Below are positions 33,966 through 43,428 of a stretch of DNA of 64,000 nt, one piece after another; the stretch's first letter is position 1; each line of letters begins with the position of its first letter. The notes beneath the pieces are model-generated. The model was given only the letters and a program-made list of their open reading frames with translations. It searched no databases and was not told the origin of the DNA. The stretch is taken from NCBI RefSeq assembly GCF_900112795.1, contig NZ_FONA01000011.1:93201-157200 (forward strand), given 5' to 3'. This DNA comes from Thermophagus xiamenensis (GTDB taxonomy: Bacteria > Bacteroidota > Bacteroidia > Bacteroidales > Marinilabiliaceae). A program made the translations under genes and the position numbers.

Positions 33966-36395
33966 ATGCGCATTTGGAACTATATTGCAATATCATTTCG
34001 TACTTTATTTTTTCACAGAGGTTTTTCTTTGTTGACTCTGGTCGGCCTGGCGATAGGCATCGCCATGAGTATTTTTGTTCTGGAATATGTTCTTTATCAG
34101 TTTTCTTTTGACAGCCATTATGATGATGCCACACATATTTATCGTGTTATATCGAAAGGTAAAATGGAGAATGAAGACGTTAATATAGCCCTTTCTCCAT
34201 TGGTCCTGGCATCGAGATTAAAGGAATATCCGGAAGTTTCATCCATAACCAGAGTTCTCGATTCAAACCCAAAGCCGGTAGAGAGTTTTTATGCAAAAAC
34301 TTTTGAGTCTAAAATTATTTATGGCGATAGTTCTTTTTTTTCAATTTTCTCTCGTCCTTTTCTTCTTGGGAGTGCTGATCAATGGCGTTCCGATTCGTTA
34401 GGGGTAGTTCTTTCACAATCGGTGGCATCCGAATTATTTGTCAATCAAAATCCGTTGGGGAAGCCCATTTGGATTAATGAAACGGATACCTTTTGGGTAC
34501 GGGGTGTATTTCAGGATGTGCCGGAAAACAGCCATTTCACCTATGGTATTGTTTTACCTTTTGCGGTCATTGAAAAACAGTTGAAAGCATTCTACGGGAT
34601 TAAACATTATAACGAAGTTAACCAAAGCTGGTTTTCATTAATGACATTTGTTTATTGTAAGATTCGTCCAGGCACCGATGTACAGCAGCTGGAGGAGAGT
34701 TTTAATACTGATATTGAATCTGAGTTGGAAAGTCAGCGTCAGGCTTTGTTTGCTTCCTCTTCACAAACTTTTTTAAACTTTTCATTTCAGAACCTGGTGT
34801 CTATTTACTTGTTTTCCAAATGCGATTACGAAATAGGGAAAACTACCAATCCTTTATACGTTTTTATTTTTTTAGGTATAGCCTTATTTATTTTGTTGGT
34901 TACGGCTTTCAATGTTATGAATTTAACGACTTCAAGAGCGTCGGATAGAATCCGGGAAGCCATTGTCAGGCGTTTTTTTGGTGCAAAAAGACGGAATCTT
35001 GTGATTCAGTTTATCAGTGAATCGGTATTATTTAGTTTTATGGCTCTTTTTCTTGGGTTAGTATTGGTGGAGTGGTTACTTCCTTTTTTTGGAAATCTTT
35101 TCGGTGTTGATTTTTGGGGGATGGCTAACCGGGGAAAGATTAATTTTACATTACTGTTGTTAATTACTTTATTTGTTGGGGTGTTATCGGGGATATATCC
35201 GGCTACCGTTTTTTCCGGAGTGAAACCGGTTCAATTCAATGCTGCCCAAACGAGGTTTTCTTCCTATCCCGGCCTTTTGTTTCGTGGCTTTTTGGTCTTT
35301 GGGCAAGTTTTTCTGGCCGTATTGCTATGTACTATATCTTTGGGGATGTGGAGACAGATGGACTATATTGAGAACTATGATCTGGGATTTGATACTAACA
35401 ATTTGATGCTGGTTGAGGGCATTCGTTTTTTAGGTGAGGAGGATGTTGATAAGGTGATGGACAAAATTAAGCGTATAGAGGGGATTTCAGCGGTAAGTAA
35501 AATTTATGTTAACCCTGGTGATCCTGTGCAAATAATGTCTTTTAACTTAGCGGCGGATAGTAATCAAACCTATTTTTTGTCGGTTTATTATGTTGATTGT
35601 ACCGTATTTAATACGATTGGTTCCGAGATTAAAAAAGGTACCGTTTCTTGCCAAGATTCCAGTTGGGTACTGATTAATGAAGAATGTGCTTCGTTGTTGG
35701 GTATTGACGATATTGAAGGGCAATATCTGCAGACCGATTTTCCGGGGTCCGAAGGTGTTGTTAATTTTCAGATTGGTGGTGTGGTGAGCAATATTTATTG
35801 GGAGAGCCTCAAAAACTCTTTGCGCCCTGCAATTTATATTCCTGTTCGGCATCAAAGTCATGGATTACCACGAAGTTTTGCGGTTCGATATTCAGGGGTT
35901 GATTTTGATTTTGTATATCAGGAAATAAAAAATATTTGGGATGAGGTAGAAACACGTGCATCTTTTACTGCTCAACCTATTAGTGAGAAAATTAATACTT
36001 TTTATAGTGAAGATTATAGGTACAGTATGCTGTCTACAGCCTTTGCCATTTTAATTGTTATTATTGGTGCATTAGGCATGACCGGATTGGTATCTTTTAT
36101 TATTTCCACACAACGTGAAGATTTATTGATGAGAAAACTTTTTGGTTATTCCGATATGAGAAATGTGTTTAGTTTGTTTTGGGGATATTTGGGATTTGTT
36201 GTTAGTGGAATTATATTGGCCTTGATATTTTCGGTGACAATTTTGAATTTTTGGCTTAGAACGTTTAGTATTCACACTTCGGTTGATAGTTTTTGCTTTT
36301 TATTGCCTGCTTTCTTATTGGCTGGTTTAGCTTTGGGAATAGCCTTTTATGGCGTGGCAAGGTTAAGAAAACAATTGTCATTACATCAGTTTTGA
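33966..36395 (+). CDS. FtsX/MacB-type ABC permease, duplicated
   Basis: An 809-residue permease with two FtsX-like modules. Each has an N-terminal helix (LFFHRGFSLLTLVGLAIGIA; LLFRGFLVFGQVFLAVLLCT), a periplasmic MacB-type domain and three C-terminal helices (LYVFIFLGIALFILLVTAFN onward; YSMLSTAFAILIVIIGALGM onward). Such mechanotransmission permeases move lipids, peptides or drugs across or out of the envelope, or transmit signals. No HlyD or TolC partner is adjacent. It depends on the ATPase just upstream, whose signature is degenerate. The divergent two-component genes probably regulate it. Confidence 0.88.
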   Translation: MRIWNYIAISFRTLFFHRGFSLLTLVGLAIGIAMSIFVLEYVLYQFSFDSHYDDATHIYRVISKGKMENEDVNIALSPLVLASRLKEYPEVSSITRVLDSNPKPVESFYAKTFESKIIYGDSSFFSIFSRPFLLGSADQWRSDSLGVVLSQSVASELFVNQNPLGKPIWINETDTFWVRGVFQDVPENSHFTYGIVLPFAVIEKQLKAFYGIKHYNEVNQSWFSLMTFVYCKIRPGTDVQQLEESFNTDIESELESQRQALFASSSQTFLNFSFQNLVSIYLFSKCDYEIGKTTNPLYVFIFLGIALFILLVTAFNVMNLTTSRASDRIREAIVRRFFGAKRRNLVIQFISESVLFSFMALFLGLVLVEWLLPFFGNLFGVDFWGMANRGKINFTLLLLITLFVGVLSGIYPATVFSGVKPVQFNAAQTRFSSYPGLLFRGFLVFGQVFLAVLLCTISLGMWRQMDYIENYDLGFDTNNLMLVEGIRFLGEEDVDKVMDKIKRIEGISAVSKIYVNPGDPVQIMSFNLAADSNQTYFLSVYYVDCTVFNTIGSEIKKGTVSCQDSSWVLINEECASLLGIDDIEGQYLQTDFPGSEGVVNFQIGGVVSNIYWESLKNSLRPAIYIPVRHQSHGLPRSFAVRYSGVDFDFVYQEIKNIWDEVETRASFTAQPISEKINTFYSEDYRYSMLSTAFAILIVIIGALGMTGLVSFIISTQREDLLMRKLFGYSDMRNVFSLFWGYLGFVVSGIILALIFSVTILNFWLRTFSIHTSVDSFCFLLPAFLLAGLALGIAFYGVARLRKQLSLHQF

Positions 36396-36511
36396 TTGGA
36401 TTGATTAAAAAAAAGTTAATTTAATATTGTTTGTATACTGAGGCATGAAAAATCAAATAGTAAAGGAGTTCTTTTGAGGGCACATAGTCAAAAGGTTTTA
36501 AAAAAAATCGA

Positions 36512-36519
36512 TATATTTG
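36512..36519 (+). promoter_or_regulatory. -7 box of secDF
   Basis: TATATTTG matches TAnnTTTG, ~48 bp before the ATG at 36568. No clear TTG at the -33 distance. Confidence 0.5.
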
Positions 36520-36567
36520 CGCGTTTAGAAAAAAATGTGATTTAGAATTAACAAAAAATAACAACAA

Positions 36568-39500
36568 ATGCAGAATAAAGGAGCGATCAGGCTATTTGCC
36601 ATTCTTTTGGCTTTGGTTAGTTTGTATCAGTTAATTTTCACCTTTCATACACGCGAGGTTGAGAAACAGGCTGAGGAGTATGCCTTAAAGCGTGGGGGGA
36701 GTGATCCGAATCTAATCAGTCAATACAGGTTTAACTATCTTGATTCCATGAAGAATGAGGTAGTTTATAATTTTCTTTTCGGATTAAGAAAATATACCTA
36801 TCAGGAATGTAAAGAGCGGGAAATTAATTTTGGTTTGGACCTGAAAGGTGGTATGAACCTTATCCTTGAAATTAAGGTTGAAGATATCATCAAAGCTCTT
36901 TCAAACTACAGTCAGGATGAAACCTTTCATGAAGCCTTGAAACTGGCCAGGGAGAGAGAAAAAAATTCCACCGAAGATTTTATAACCTTATTTGGTGAAG
37001 CCTTTGAAGAGATAGCTCCTGAAGGTCGCTTAGCCGCTATTTTTAATACTGTTGAACTTAGAGGTAAGGTTGATTACAACTCAACCAACGAGGAGGTGCT
37101 TCAGGTCATTAGAGAAGAAGCTAAAGGGGCTATTGACAATGCCTTTAATATTCTACGAACACGTATCGACCGGTTTGGGGTTACTCAACCCAATATTCAG
37201 CGTTTGGCCCAAACAGGACGGATTCTTATTGAATTACCGGGAGTTGGAGATCCGGAGCGTGTGAAAAGCTTATTGCAGGGAACTGCTAATCTGGAATTTT
37301 GGGAAACTTATAACCAGGAAGAAATATTTGAAAGTCTTATAGAGGCTAATCGCGTAACCACCGAGCTTTTGGAAGCAGAAAAAAATGATACTACAAAAGC
37401 GGTTAGCACCGGGGCTGAAGAAGAAAAAGAGGATGACATTGCATTGCTGGATGAAATTGATAGTGACTCTCTGGGTGTGGAAGAGCAAGAGAAAGTAATC
37501 TCTTTATTCACTTATCTGGCGCCAAGTGGTCGTCCTAACAGCCCGGTTGTTGGATTAGCAACGTCCAGAGATACCGCTCAAGTAAATCGTTATCTGGCCA
37601 TGAGCGAAGTTAAAGCTCAATTGCCGCGCGACTTAAAATTTATGTGGACTATTAAGCCCATTTCTGCTGATGAAGCACGGTACTGGACTAACCAACCTTT
37701 TGATAGCAAAGAAGAGTTATTTCAATTGGTTGCTTTGAGAGTTACCAGCCATGATGGTCGGCCCCCGCTTGAAGGAGATGCCGTTTCCAGTGCCAGGGCT
37801 GTCACCAATCAACAGGGTAATTATGAAATTGAAATGGCCATGAACAGTGAGGGTGCCAAAACATGGGCGCGCCTTACCAAAGCTAACATACAGAAGTCTA
37901 TCGCTATTGTTTTGGATGGGTATGTCTATTCGTTCCCAACTGTTCAAAATGAAATAACCGGTGGTCGCAGTTCTATTACGGGCGATTTTACCCCGCAGGA
38001 AGCTAAAGACTTGGCCAATGTTCTGCAATCAGGTAAAATGCCGGCACCGGCTCGTGTGGTAGAGAGTACTGTTGTAGGACCATCGTTGGGTTCGGAAGCG
38101 GTTAATGCAGGACTTACATCTTTTATCTGGGCCTTTATTGCCGTTTTGATTTACATGATTGTTTATTACGGATTTAAGGCCGGTTTGGTTGCCGACCTGG
38201 CATTGGTTGCCAATATGTTCTTTATAATGGGTGTCCTGGCTGCCTTTAACGCAGTATTGACGCTTCCCGGTATCGCCGGTATCGTCTTGACCATCGGTAT
38301 GTCGGTCGATGCCAACGTGTTGATTTATGAACGTATTAGAGAAGAGTTAAGGGCCGGTAAAGGACTTAAATTAGCCGTTGCCGATGGATATAAAAATGCT
38401 TTTTCGGCCATTATTGATGCCAATATTACTACCTTTTTAACCGGTTTGATATTGTTCAGTTTTGGTACAGGACCTATTAAAGGATTTGCTACCACATTGA
38501 TGATTGGTATTGCTACTTCATTCTTCTCAGCTATTTTTATTACCCGGTTGGTTTTTGAAAGATTACTGAATAGTAAAGTAGATATTCGCTTTTCAACAAA
38601 GTTGACCGATCGTCTATACAAGAGTGCTCATATTAAATTTATCGAAAAGAGAAAACTCTTCTTTTTAATATCCGGTGTTTTAATTTTGATAGGGCTTGTT
38701 TCATTAACATTTAGAGGTTTGAAACAGGGAATTGACTTTACCGGAGGTCGTTCTTATGTTGTACGTTTTGAAGAGCCTGTATCTGCAAGCGAAATACAAT
38801 CGGCTTTGGTCGATGCCTTTGAAGGTGCCAATGTTGAGGCCAAGACTTTCGGTTCCGACCATCAGATTAGGGTTACTACAAACTATCTGATTGATGAAGA
38901 TGACAAAGAGACCGATGACCAGGTAATTAGTAAATTGTATGAAGGGTTGAAACCCTTCCTCGGTGAGAATGTTTCACTCAGCAAATTTCTTTCCGATTAC
39001 CGCCAGAGCTCGCAAAAAGTAGGACCTACCATAGCTTCTGATATTAGAAGTAAAGCCGGTTATGCCATCTTTTTCTCTTTGGTGGTTATTTTCCTTTACA
39101 TCCTCATTAGGTTCCGAAATTGGGAATATGGTCTTGGAGCTATTGGTGCTTTGGTGCACGACGTGCTCTTTGTGTTGGGAATTTTCTCTTTGCTCTATTC
39201 CATTATGCCTTTTTCGATGGAGATTGACCAGTCGTTCATAGCTGCCATTCTTACCGTGATAGGTTACTCTATTAACGATACGGTGGTTGTTTTCGACCGA
39301 ATCAGGGAATTTAGGGGATTGTATCCAAAACGTGATATTAAAGAAGTATTTAATCTTTCGATGAATTCTACTATAAGCCGGACAATAAATACTTCTTTAA
39401 CCACATTGGTTGTATTGCTGGTTATTTTCTTATTCGGAAGTGAAGTTATTCAAGGATTTGTCTTTGCTCTTATTGTTGGTGTTGTTGTGGGTACCTATTC

Positions 39501-39573
39501 TTCCTTGTTTATAGCATCACCCATCGCTTTCAATTTTATAGAGAAAAGAATGCGCAAGGGAAAGAAAAAATAA
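36568..39573 (+). CDS. secDF: Fused protein translocase subunit SecDF
   Basis: A 1001-residue RND-type accessory of the Sec translocon that uses the proton gradient to pull exported proteins. SecD half: first helix, then NFGLDLKGGMNLILEI, a long periplasmic head with an acidic low-complexity insert (~residues 270-310), the P1 base RIDRFGVTQPNIQR and the core GIAGIVLTIGMSVDANVLIYERIREE. SecF half starts near residue 690: GIDFTGGRSYVVRF and LTVIGYSINDTVVVFDRIRE. Fusion is the usual state in Bacteroidota. It is monocistronic, with a strong terminator after the stop. Confidence 0.96.
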   Translation: MQNKGAIRLFAILLALVSLYQLIFTFHTREVEKQAEEYALKRGGSDPNLISQYRFNYLDSMKNEVVYNFLFGLRKYTYQECKEREINFGLDLKGGMNLILEIKVEDIIKALSNYSQDETFHEALKLAREREKNSTEDFITLFGEAFEEIAPEGRLAAIFNTVELRGKVDYNSTNEEVLQVIREEAKGAIDNAFNILRTRIDRFGVTQPNIQRLAQTGRILIELPGVGDPERVKSLLQGTANLEFWETYNQEEIFESLIEANRVTTELLEAEKNDTTKAVSTGAEEEKEDDIALLDEIDSDSLGVEEQEKVISLFTYLAPSGRPNSPVVGLATSRDTAQVNRYLAMSEVKAQLPRDLKFMWTIKPISADEARYWTNQPFDSKEELFQLVALRVTSHDGRPPLEGDAVSSARAVTNQQGNYEIEMAMNSEGAKTWARLTKANIQKSIAIVLDGYVYSFPTVQNEITGGRSSITGDFTPQEAKDLANVLQSGKMPAPARVVESTVVGPSLGSEAVNAGLTSFIWAFIAVLIYMIVYYGFKAGLVADLALVANMFFIMGVLAAFNAVLTLPGIAGIVLTIGMSVDANVLIYERIREELRAGKGLKLAVADGYKNAFSAIIDANITTFLTGLILFSFGTGPIKGFATTLMIGIATSFFSAIFITRLVFERLLNSKVDIRFSTKLTDRLYKSAHIKFIEKRKLFFLISGVLILIGLVSLTFRGLKQGIDFTGGRSYVVRFEEPVSASEIQSALVDAFEGANVEAKTFGSDHQIRVTTNYLIDEDDKETDDQVISKLYEGLKPFLGENVSLSKFLSDYRQSSQKVGPTIASDIRSKAGYAIFFSLVVIFLYILIRFRNWEYGLGAIGALVHDVLFVLGIFSLLYSIMPFSMEIDQSFIAAILTVIGYSINDTVVVFDRIREFRGLYPKRDIKEVFNLSMNSTISRTINTSLTTLVVLLVIFLFGSEVIQGFVFALIVGVVVGTYSSLFIASPIAFNFIEKRMRKGKKK

Positions 39574-39674
39574 ATTTAGCGAGGCCTTAAAAAGTACCTT
39601 GTTTAAAATTTGAGGTATTTGACTTCTATAAAATAAATTTTTGGTATAGAAAAAACTTAAATAGATGAATTGTT

Positions 39675-39709
39675 CCCCGGTAGGATAATATCCACCGGGG
39701 ATTTTTTTT
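39675..39709 (+). terminator. Terminator after secDF
   Basis: CCCCGGT/ACCGGGG outer stem (39675-39681 and 39694-39700) with a further GGAT/ATCC inner stem, loop AAT, followed by a run of eight T. The T-run abuts the next promoter. Confidence 0.88.
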
Positions 39710-39710
39710 A

Positions 39711-39718
39711 TATCTTTG
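39711..39718 (+). promoter_or_regulatory. -7 box of tatA
   Basis: TATCTTTG, exact TAnnTTTG, begins one base after the secDF terminator T-run, so the terminator hairpin covers the expected -33 position. Confidence 0.55.
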
Positions 39719-39737
39719 GCAGAAATAAAAGGAGGCT

Positions 39738-40193
39738 ATGATGATTACGTTTCTTTTTGGCATATCCATGGGCGAGATTCTCGTTGTCTTTTTGGTTGTT
39801 TTATTGTTGTTCGGTGCCGACAAGATTCCTGAATTTGCCCGAATGATGGGTAAAGGAATCAATGAATTTCGTAAAGCCGCTGATGATATCAAAAGGGAAT
39901 TGGATGCCAGTACCAGTGATATTAAAGAAGACCTGAGTGAGGTAAAAGAGTATCTGGACGAACAAAAAAGTGAAGTTGAGAAAGAAATTAAACAAGTAGG
40001 TGAAGAGGTGGAAGACACTTTTGCTGACCGGAACCTTGATGCCTCAGGCGATGAAAATTCTTCTATTACCTCAAATAATCCTGAAGACGTGGATGAAGTG
40101 TCTCGTGATGTTTATGGCCTTGATAAAAAAGATGATTTTCAAGATGGAACTTCCTCATCTAACGACGATGAACCAGCTAAACCAACCAAATAG
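39738..40193 (+). CDS. tatA: Twin-arginine translocase subunit TatA/TatE
   Basis: A 151-residue pore-forming Tat subunit. A short N-terminal helix (MGEILVVFLVVLLLFGADKI) leads through the hinge (PEFARMMGKGINEF) into the amphipathic helix RKAADDIKREL. A long, very acidic tail follows (DEQKSEVEKEIKQVGEEVED), extended compared with the ~90-residue norm. Two ATG codons at 39738 and 39741 can start it; an AGGAGG-like site precedes them. It carries folded proteins across the membrane with TatC, which is not in this window. The antiporter gene follows after 11 bp. Confidence 0.9.
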   Translation: MMITFLFGISMGEILVVFLVVLLLFGADKIPEFARMMGKGINEFRKAADDIKRELDASTSDIKEDLSEVKEYLDEQKSEVEKEIKQVGEEVEDTFADRNLDASGDENSSITSNNPEDVDEVSRDVYGLDKKDDFQDGTSSSNDDEPAKPTK

Positions 40194-40204
40194 GTGTATT
40201 TTAA

Positions 40205-41149
40205 ATGAATTTACTATTATATATTAAAGTAATTGCCGGATTCGGGCTTTTGTTTGCCAGTGGAAGTTATCTGGTGAAAGGCGGTGTAGAGTTGTCACGT
40301 CATTTTCGTATCAGCCCGTTGGTGGTTGGTTTAACAGTTGTGGCTTTCGGCACTTCGGCACCGGAGTTGTTTGTTAGTGTTGCTGCCGGATTTTCCGATG
40401 TTCCGGATATTTCTATAGGTAACATTGTTGGCTCTAACATTGCTAACATAGCCCTTATATTGGGTAGTGTGGCAGTTGTTTTTCCCATATCGGTTAAACG
40501 TCCGTCTGTTTTATATGATTGGGCGGTGATGATGTTGTCGTTTCTGTTGTTGTATTTTTTTGGAATGAACGGAAAATTACAACGATTCGAAGGCATTATA
40601 TTATTTGGATTAATTATTGCCTACATTATTTGGTCGTTGATATATTCTCGCAGGCAATCGATTAAGAATGAAGAAGTTTTTCAGAAACCTGAGATGAGGT
40701 TATGGGTTTCTGTTTTAATTGTTGTGCTTTCGATAGTAGGATTGTATTTTGGTGCCGAATGGTTGGTGGCAGGTTCAAGTGAATTGGCCATTGGTTGGGG
40801 AATTAGTGAAAGAGTTGTTGGTATTTCTGTTGTAGCTTTTGGCACCAGTATCCCTGAGTTGGCGACATCGCTGGCCGCCGCTTTAAAAAAGGAGATGGAT
40901 ATTTCGGTTGGAAATATTATTGGGTCAAACATATTTAATGTTTTCTCAATTTTGGGGATTACAGCTACCCTGACCCCCTTGCGGGTGTCTGAACGGGTTA
41001 TTTCTTTCGATATTTGGTGGATGATGGGTATTGGAATTCTTTTAATGTTATTTATGATTCCATTGAGAAAAGGATTAATAACCCGATTTAAAGGCATTAT
41101 TTTACTGTTGATTTATATCGTTTATATATGGGCTTTATTTAAGCTGTAG
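40205..41149 (+). CDS. Calcium/sodium antiporter, CaCA family (YrbG type)
   Basis: A 314-residue inner-membrane cation exchanger with ten helices from two inverted halves. Each half shows the alpha-repeat: VVAFGTSAPELFVSVAAG with GNIVGSNIANIALILG, and VVAFGTSIPELATSLAAA with GNIIGSNIFNVFSILG. The Glu and Asn residues for ion binding are all present. It follows tatA by 11 bp and may be on the same transcript; the pairing has no obvious functional logic. Confidence 0.93.
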   Translation: MNLLLYIKVIAGFGLLFASGSYLVKGGVELSRHFRISPLVVGLTVVAFGTSAPELFVSVAAGFSDVPDISIGNIVGSNIANIALILGSVAVVFPISVKRPSVLYDWAVMMLSFLLLYFFGMNGKLQRFEGIILFGLIIAYIIWSLIYSRRQSIKNEEVFQKPEMRLWVSVLIVVLSIVGLYFGAEWLVAGSSELAIGWGISERVVGISVVAFGTSIPELATSLAAALKKEMDISVGNIIGSNIFNVFSILGITATLTPLRVSERVISFDIWWMMGIGILLMLFMIPLRKGLITRFKGIILLLIYIVYIWALFKL

Positions 41150-41251
41150 GTAATAATTATATTATCTGTTTTTTGAGGGAAAATAGATATTTAAATCGAT
41201 TTAAAAACTAATTATGACATTTGCCGAAAATTTTAAATTTAGCTTTCAGGG

Positions 41252-41905
41252 ATGGTAGTAGGGCAAAAAATAGAAAAGCAGTTTGGAGATTTAAAAGTGC
41301 TTAAAGGCATTGATATTTCCATCGACCGTGGAGAGATTGTCACCATATTAGGTGCCAGTGGTGCCGGAAAAACCACTTTGCTTCAAATATTAGGTTCGTT
41401 AGACAAACCATCCAGTGGAGAGGTTATTATTAATGGTACCTATATTAATCGACTCACCGGTAATCAATTGGCCAAATTTCGAAATCAGCATATCGGCTTC
41501 GTTTTTCAATTTCATCAGTTGTTACCTGAGTTTACTGCCCTCGAAAATTGTATGTTGCCAGGACTTATTGCCGGAAAGAGTGCAAAACAAGCCCGACAGC
41601 AGGCTTTAAAACTTTTGTCCTATCTGGGATTAAATGACCGGTTAGAGCATAAACCCGCTCAGTTGAGTGGCGGGGAAAAACAACGTGTTGCCGTGGCCCG
41701 TGCATTAGTAAATGACCCGATGGTGGTTTTTGCAGATGAACCTTCAGGAAACCTCGACTCAAAAAACCAGGAGGAGTTGATGGATTTATTTGTGGACCTC
41801 AGGAAACAGTTCAATCAAACCTTTGTGATTGTTACGCACGACCAGTACCTTGCTCAAAAGGCCGACCGTACCGTCCATATCGTGGATGGCGTTATTGTTG
41901 ATTAA
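41252..41905 (+). CDS. lolD: Lipoprotein-release ABC ATPase LolD
   Basis: A 217-residue ATPase of the LolCDE class that powers release of outer-membrane lipoproteins. All motifs are intact: Walker [16 protein letters not shown]-loop [13 protein letters not shown], signature [16 protein letters not shown], Walker [14 protein letters not shown] and the switch His [11 protein letters not shown]. This contrasts with the degenerate ATPase at 33250. No permease gene (LolC/E) is next to it, so its membrane partner must be encoded elsewhere, as is usual in this phylum. It heads a run of four closely spaced genes. Confidence 0.9.
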   Translation: MVVGQKIEKQFGDLKVLKGIDISIDRGEIVTILGASGAGKTTLLQILGSLDKPSSGEVIINGTYINRLTGNQLAKFRNQHIGFVFQFHQLLPEFTALENCMLPGLIAGKSAKQARQQALKLLSYLGLNDRLEHKPAQLSGGEKQRVAVARALVNDPMVVFADEPSGNLDSKNQEELMDLFVDLRKQFNQTFVIVTHDQYLAQKADRTVHIVDGVIVD

Positions 41906-41950
41906 TTGGAGCAGGTTGCTGTCGCTGTTGATTCCCTTTTTAAATTTATG

Positions 41951-42715
41951 ATGGATAATAAAGAGTTGAAGGAATTTTTAGATGAGAAGGCCGATTATTA
42001 TCAATCCCGTTGGTTTATAGATGACGATCCCGTGCAAATCCCTCATCTGTTTCAGGAAAAAGAGGATATTGAAATATCAGGCTTCATCACGGCCATCTTA
42101 TCGTGGGGAAAACGTTCCATGATTTTATCCAAATGTAAGGAGTTGATGCAGCGTATGGAGATGGCACCTTCGGATTTTGTTCGAAATGCCTCTGACCGTG
42201 AGTTTGACCGTCTTGCCGGGTTTGTCTACAGAACCTTTAATGAGGTTGATGCACGTTACTTTTTAAAAGCATTGCACGAAATATATGTTCAATATGGAGG
42301 CCTTGAAAAGGTTTTCTCTGTTGGATTAACCGACAACAACGGAATAGTGGATGCCATTGCCTATTTTCGTGAAGTATTTCTTTCTTTTGGTCCTGCCACA
42401 AGAACCGGAAAGCATATTGCCAATGTGAGAAAAAATGCTTCTGCCAAACGTATTAATATGTTTTTAAGGTGGATGGTTCGTTGCCATTCCCCTGTGGATT
42501 TTGGATTATGGTCTTCTATTAGCCCTGCTCATCTTTTAATCCCACTTGACATACATGTAGGAAGGGTTGCGCGTGCGTTGGGTTTACTGACCCGGCGGGC
42601 CAACGACATGAAAAGTGTTTTAGAACTCACCGGTCGTTTAAAAGAATATCGTCCTCATGACCCGGTTTTTTATGATTATGCTCTGTTCGGGTTGGGAGTA
42701 TATGAAAAATTTTGA
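41951..42715 (+). CDS. TIGR02757 / DUF2400 family protein
   Basis: A 254-residue protein of the TIGR02757 family common in Bacteroidota. Recognisable parts are YQSRWFIDDDPVQIPHLFQE, then ILSWGKRSMILSKCKELMQ, NMFLRWMVRCHSPVDFGLWS and PLDIHVGRVARALGLLTRR, followed by PHDPVFYDYALFGLGVYE. The late helices resemble a helix-hairpin-helix DNA glycosylase-like fold, which is only a distant inference; no activity is established. I take the ATG at 41951 (MDNKELKEFLDEKADYYQ) because the preceding in-frame codons lie against the lolD stop. It is followed by trmN6 after 2 bp. Confidence 0.85.
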   Translation: MDNKELKEFLDEKADYYQSRWFIDDDPVQIPHLFQEKEDIEISGFITAILSWGKRSMILSKCKELMQRMEMAPSDFVRNASDREFDRLAGFVYRTFNEVDARYFLKALHEIYVQYGGLEKVFSVGLTDNNGIVDAIAYFREVFLSFGPATRTGKHIANVRKNASAKRINMFLRWMVRCHSPVDFGLWSSISPAHLLIPLDIHVGRVARALGLLTRRANDMKSVLELTGRLKEYRPHDPVFYDYALFGLGVYEKF

Positions 42716-42717
42716 AC

Positions 42718-43428
42718 ATGTTTCATTTTAAGCAGTTTTCCATACAGCAAGAACGGGCTGTTATGAAAGTTGGAACCGACGGGGTGCTTATTGGTGCCTG
42801 GACACCCGTTTCGACCAATTACCAAAACATCCTTGATGTGGGTGCCGGAACCGGACTTATAGCTCTTATGCTTGCACAGCGTTGTGCTGAGGCATCCGTC
42901 GATGCAGTAGAGCAGGATATTCCTTCGTGTGAGGATATGGAAGCTAATTTTAGGGCATCTCCATGGTCAAACCGGCTGACCGCTTTTCGGTGTTCATTCC
43001 AGGAATTTTGCTGCGTTACCAACAATAAATATGATTTAATAGTTTGCAATCCTCCCTTTTTTTCAAACAGCTTAAAAAATTCTTCCAAAAGAAAAGCGCG
43101 TGCCAGGCATAATCATACCTTACCACCCGAGGATTTAATAGATGGGGTAAAACAACTTTTACGGCCAAATGGTATTTTTTCTTTAATTTTGCCGGCTTTG
43201 GATTACGAGGCTTTTCGCCTGCAAGCTTTTCGGAAGGGATTGTTTGAATATCAAAAGTTAAATGTTCGTCCCACACCTAATAAACCTGTTAAAAGGGTGA
43301 TTTCGGTATGGGGACTTCAATTTCCGCAATTCGATATTATAGAAGAAGAGTTGGTTATTGAATTGTCACGTCATTGTTATTCGGAAGCATATACCAATTT
43401 AACACGTAATTTTTATTTGAATCTTTAA
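42718..43428 (+). CDS. trmN6: tRNA1(Val) adenine-37 N6-methyltransferase
   Basis: A 236-residue SAM-dependent enzyme that methylates A37 of tRNA-Val. N-terminal FHFKQFSIQQERAVMKVGTD is diagnostic. The SAM site is ILDVGAGTGLIALMLAQR, and the catalytic motif is LIVCNPPFFSN. The ATG at 42718 is two bases after the upstream stop; a TTG at 42712 is possible but less likely. The stop overlaps the ATG of the MATE gene by one base. Two tRNA-Val genes, its expected substrates, occur 13 kb away in the same window. Confidence 0.92.
   Translation: MFHFKQFSIQQERAVMKVGTDGVLIGAWTPVSTNYQNILDVGAGTGLIALMLAQRCAEASVDAVEQDIPSCEDMEANFRASPWSNRLTAFRCSFQEFCCVTNNKYDLIVCNPPFFSNSLKNSSKRKARARHNHTLPPEDLIDGVKQLLRPNGIFSLILPALDYEAFRLQAFRKGLFEYQKLNVRPTPNKPVKRVISVWGLQFPQFDIIEEELVIELSRHCYSEAYTNLTRNFYLNL

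Noticed and set aside
39540..39660. Frameshift or fusion error in SecDF
   Set aside because: SecD and SecF fused in one frame is the normal state in Bacteroidota.
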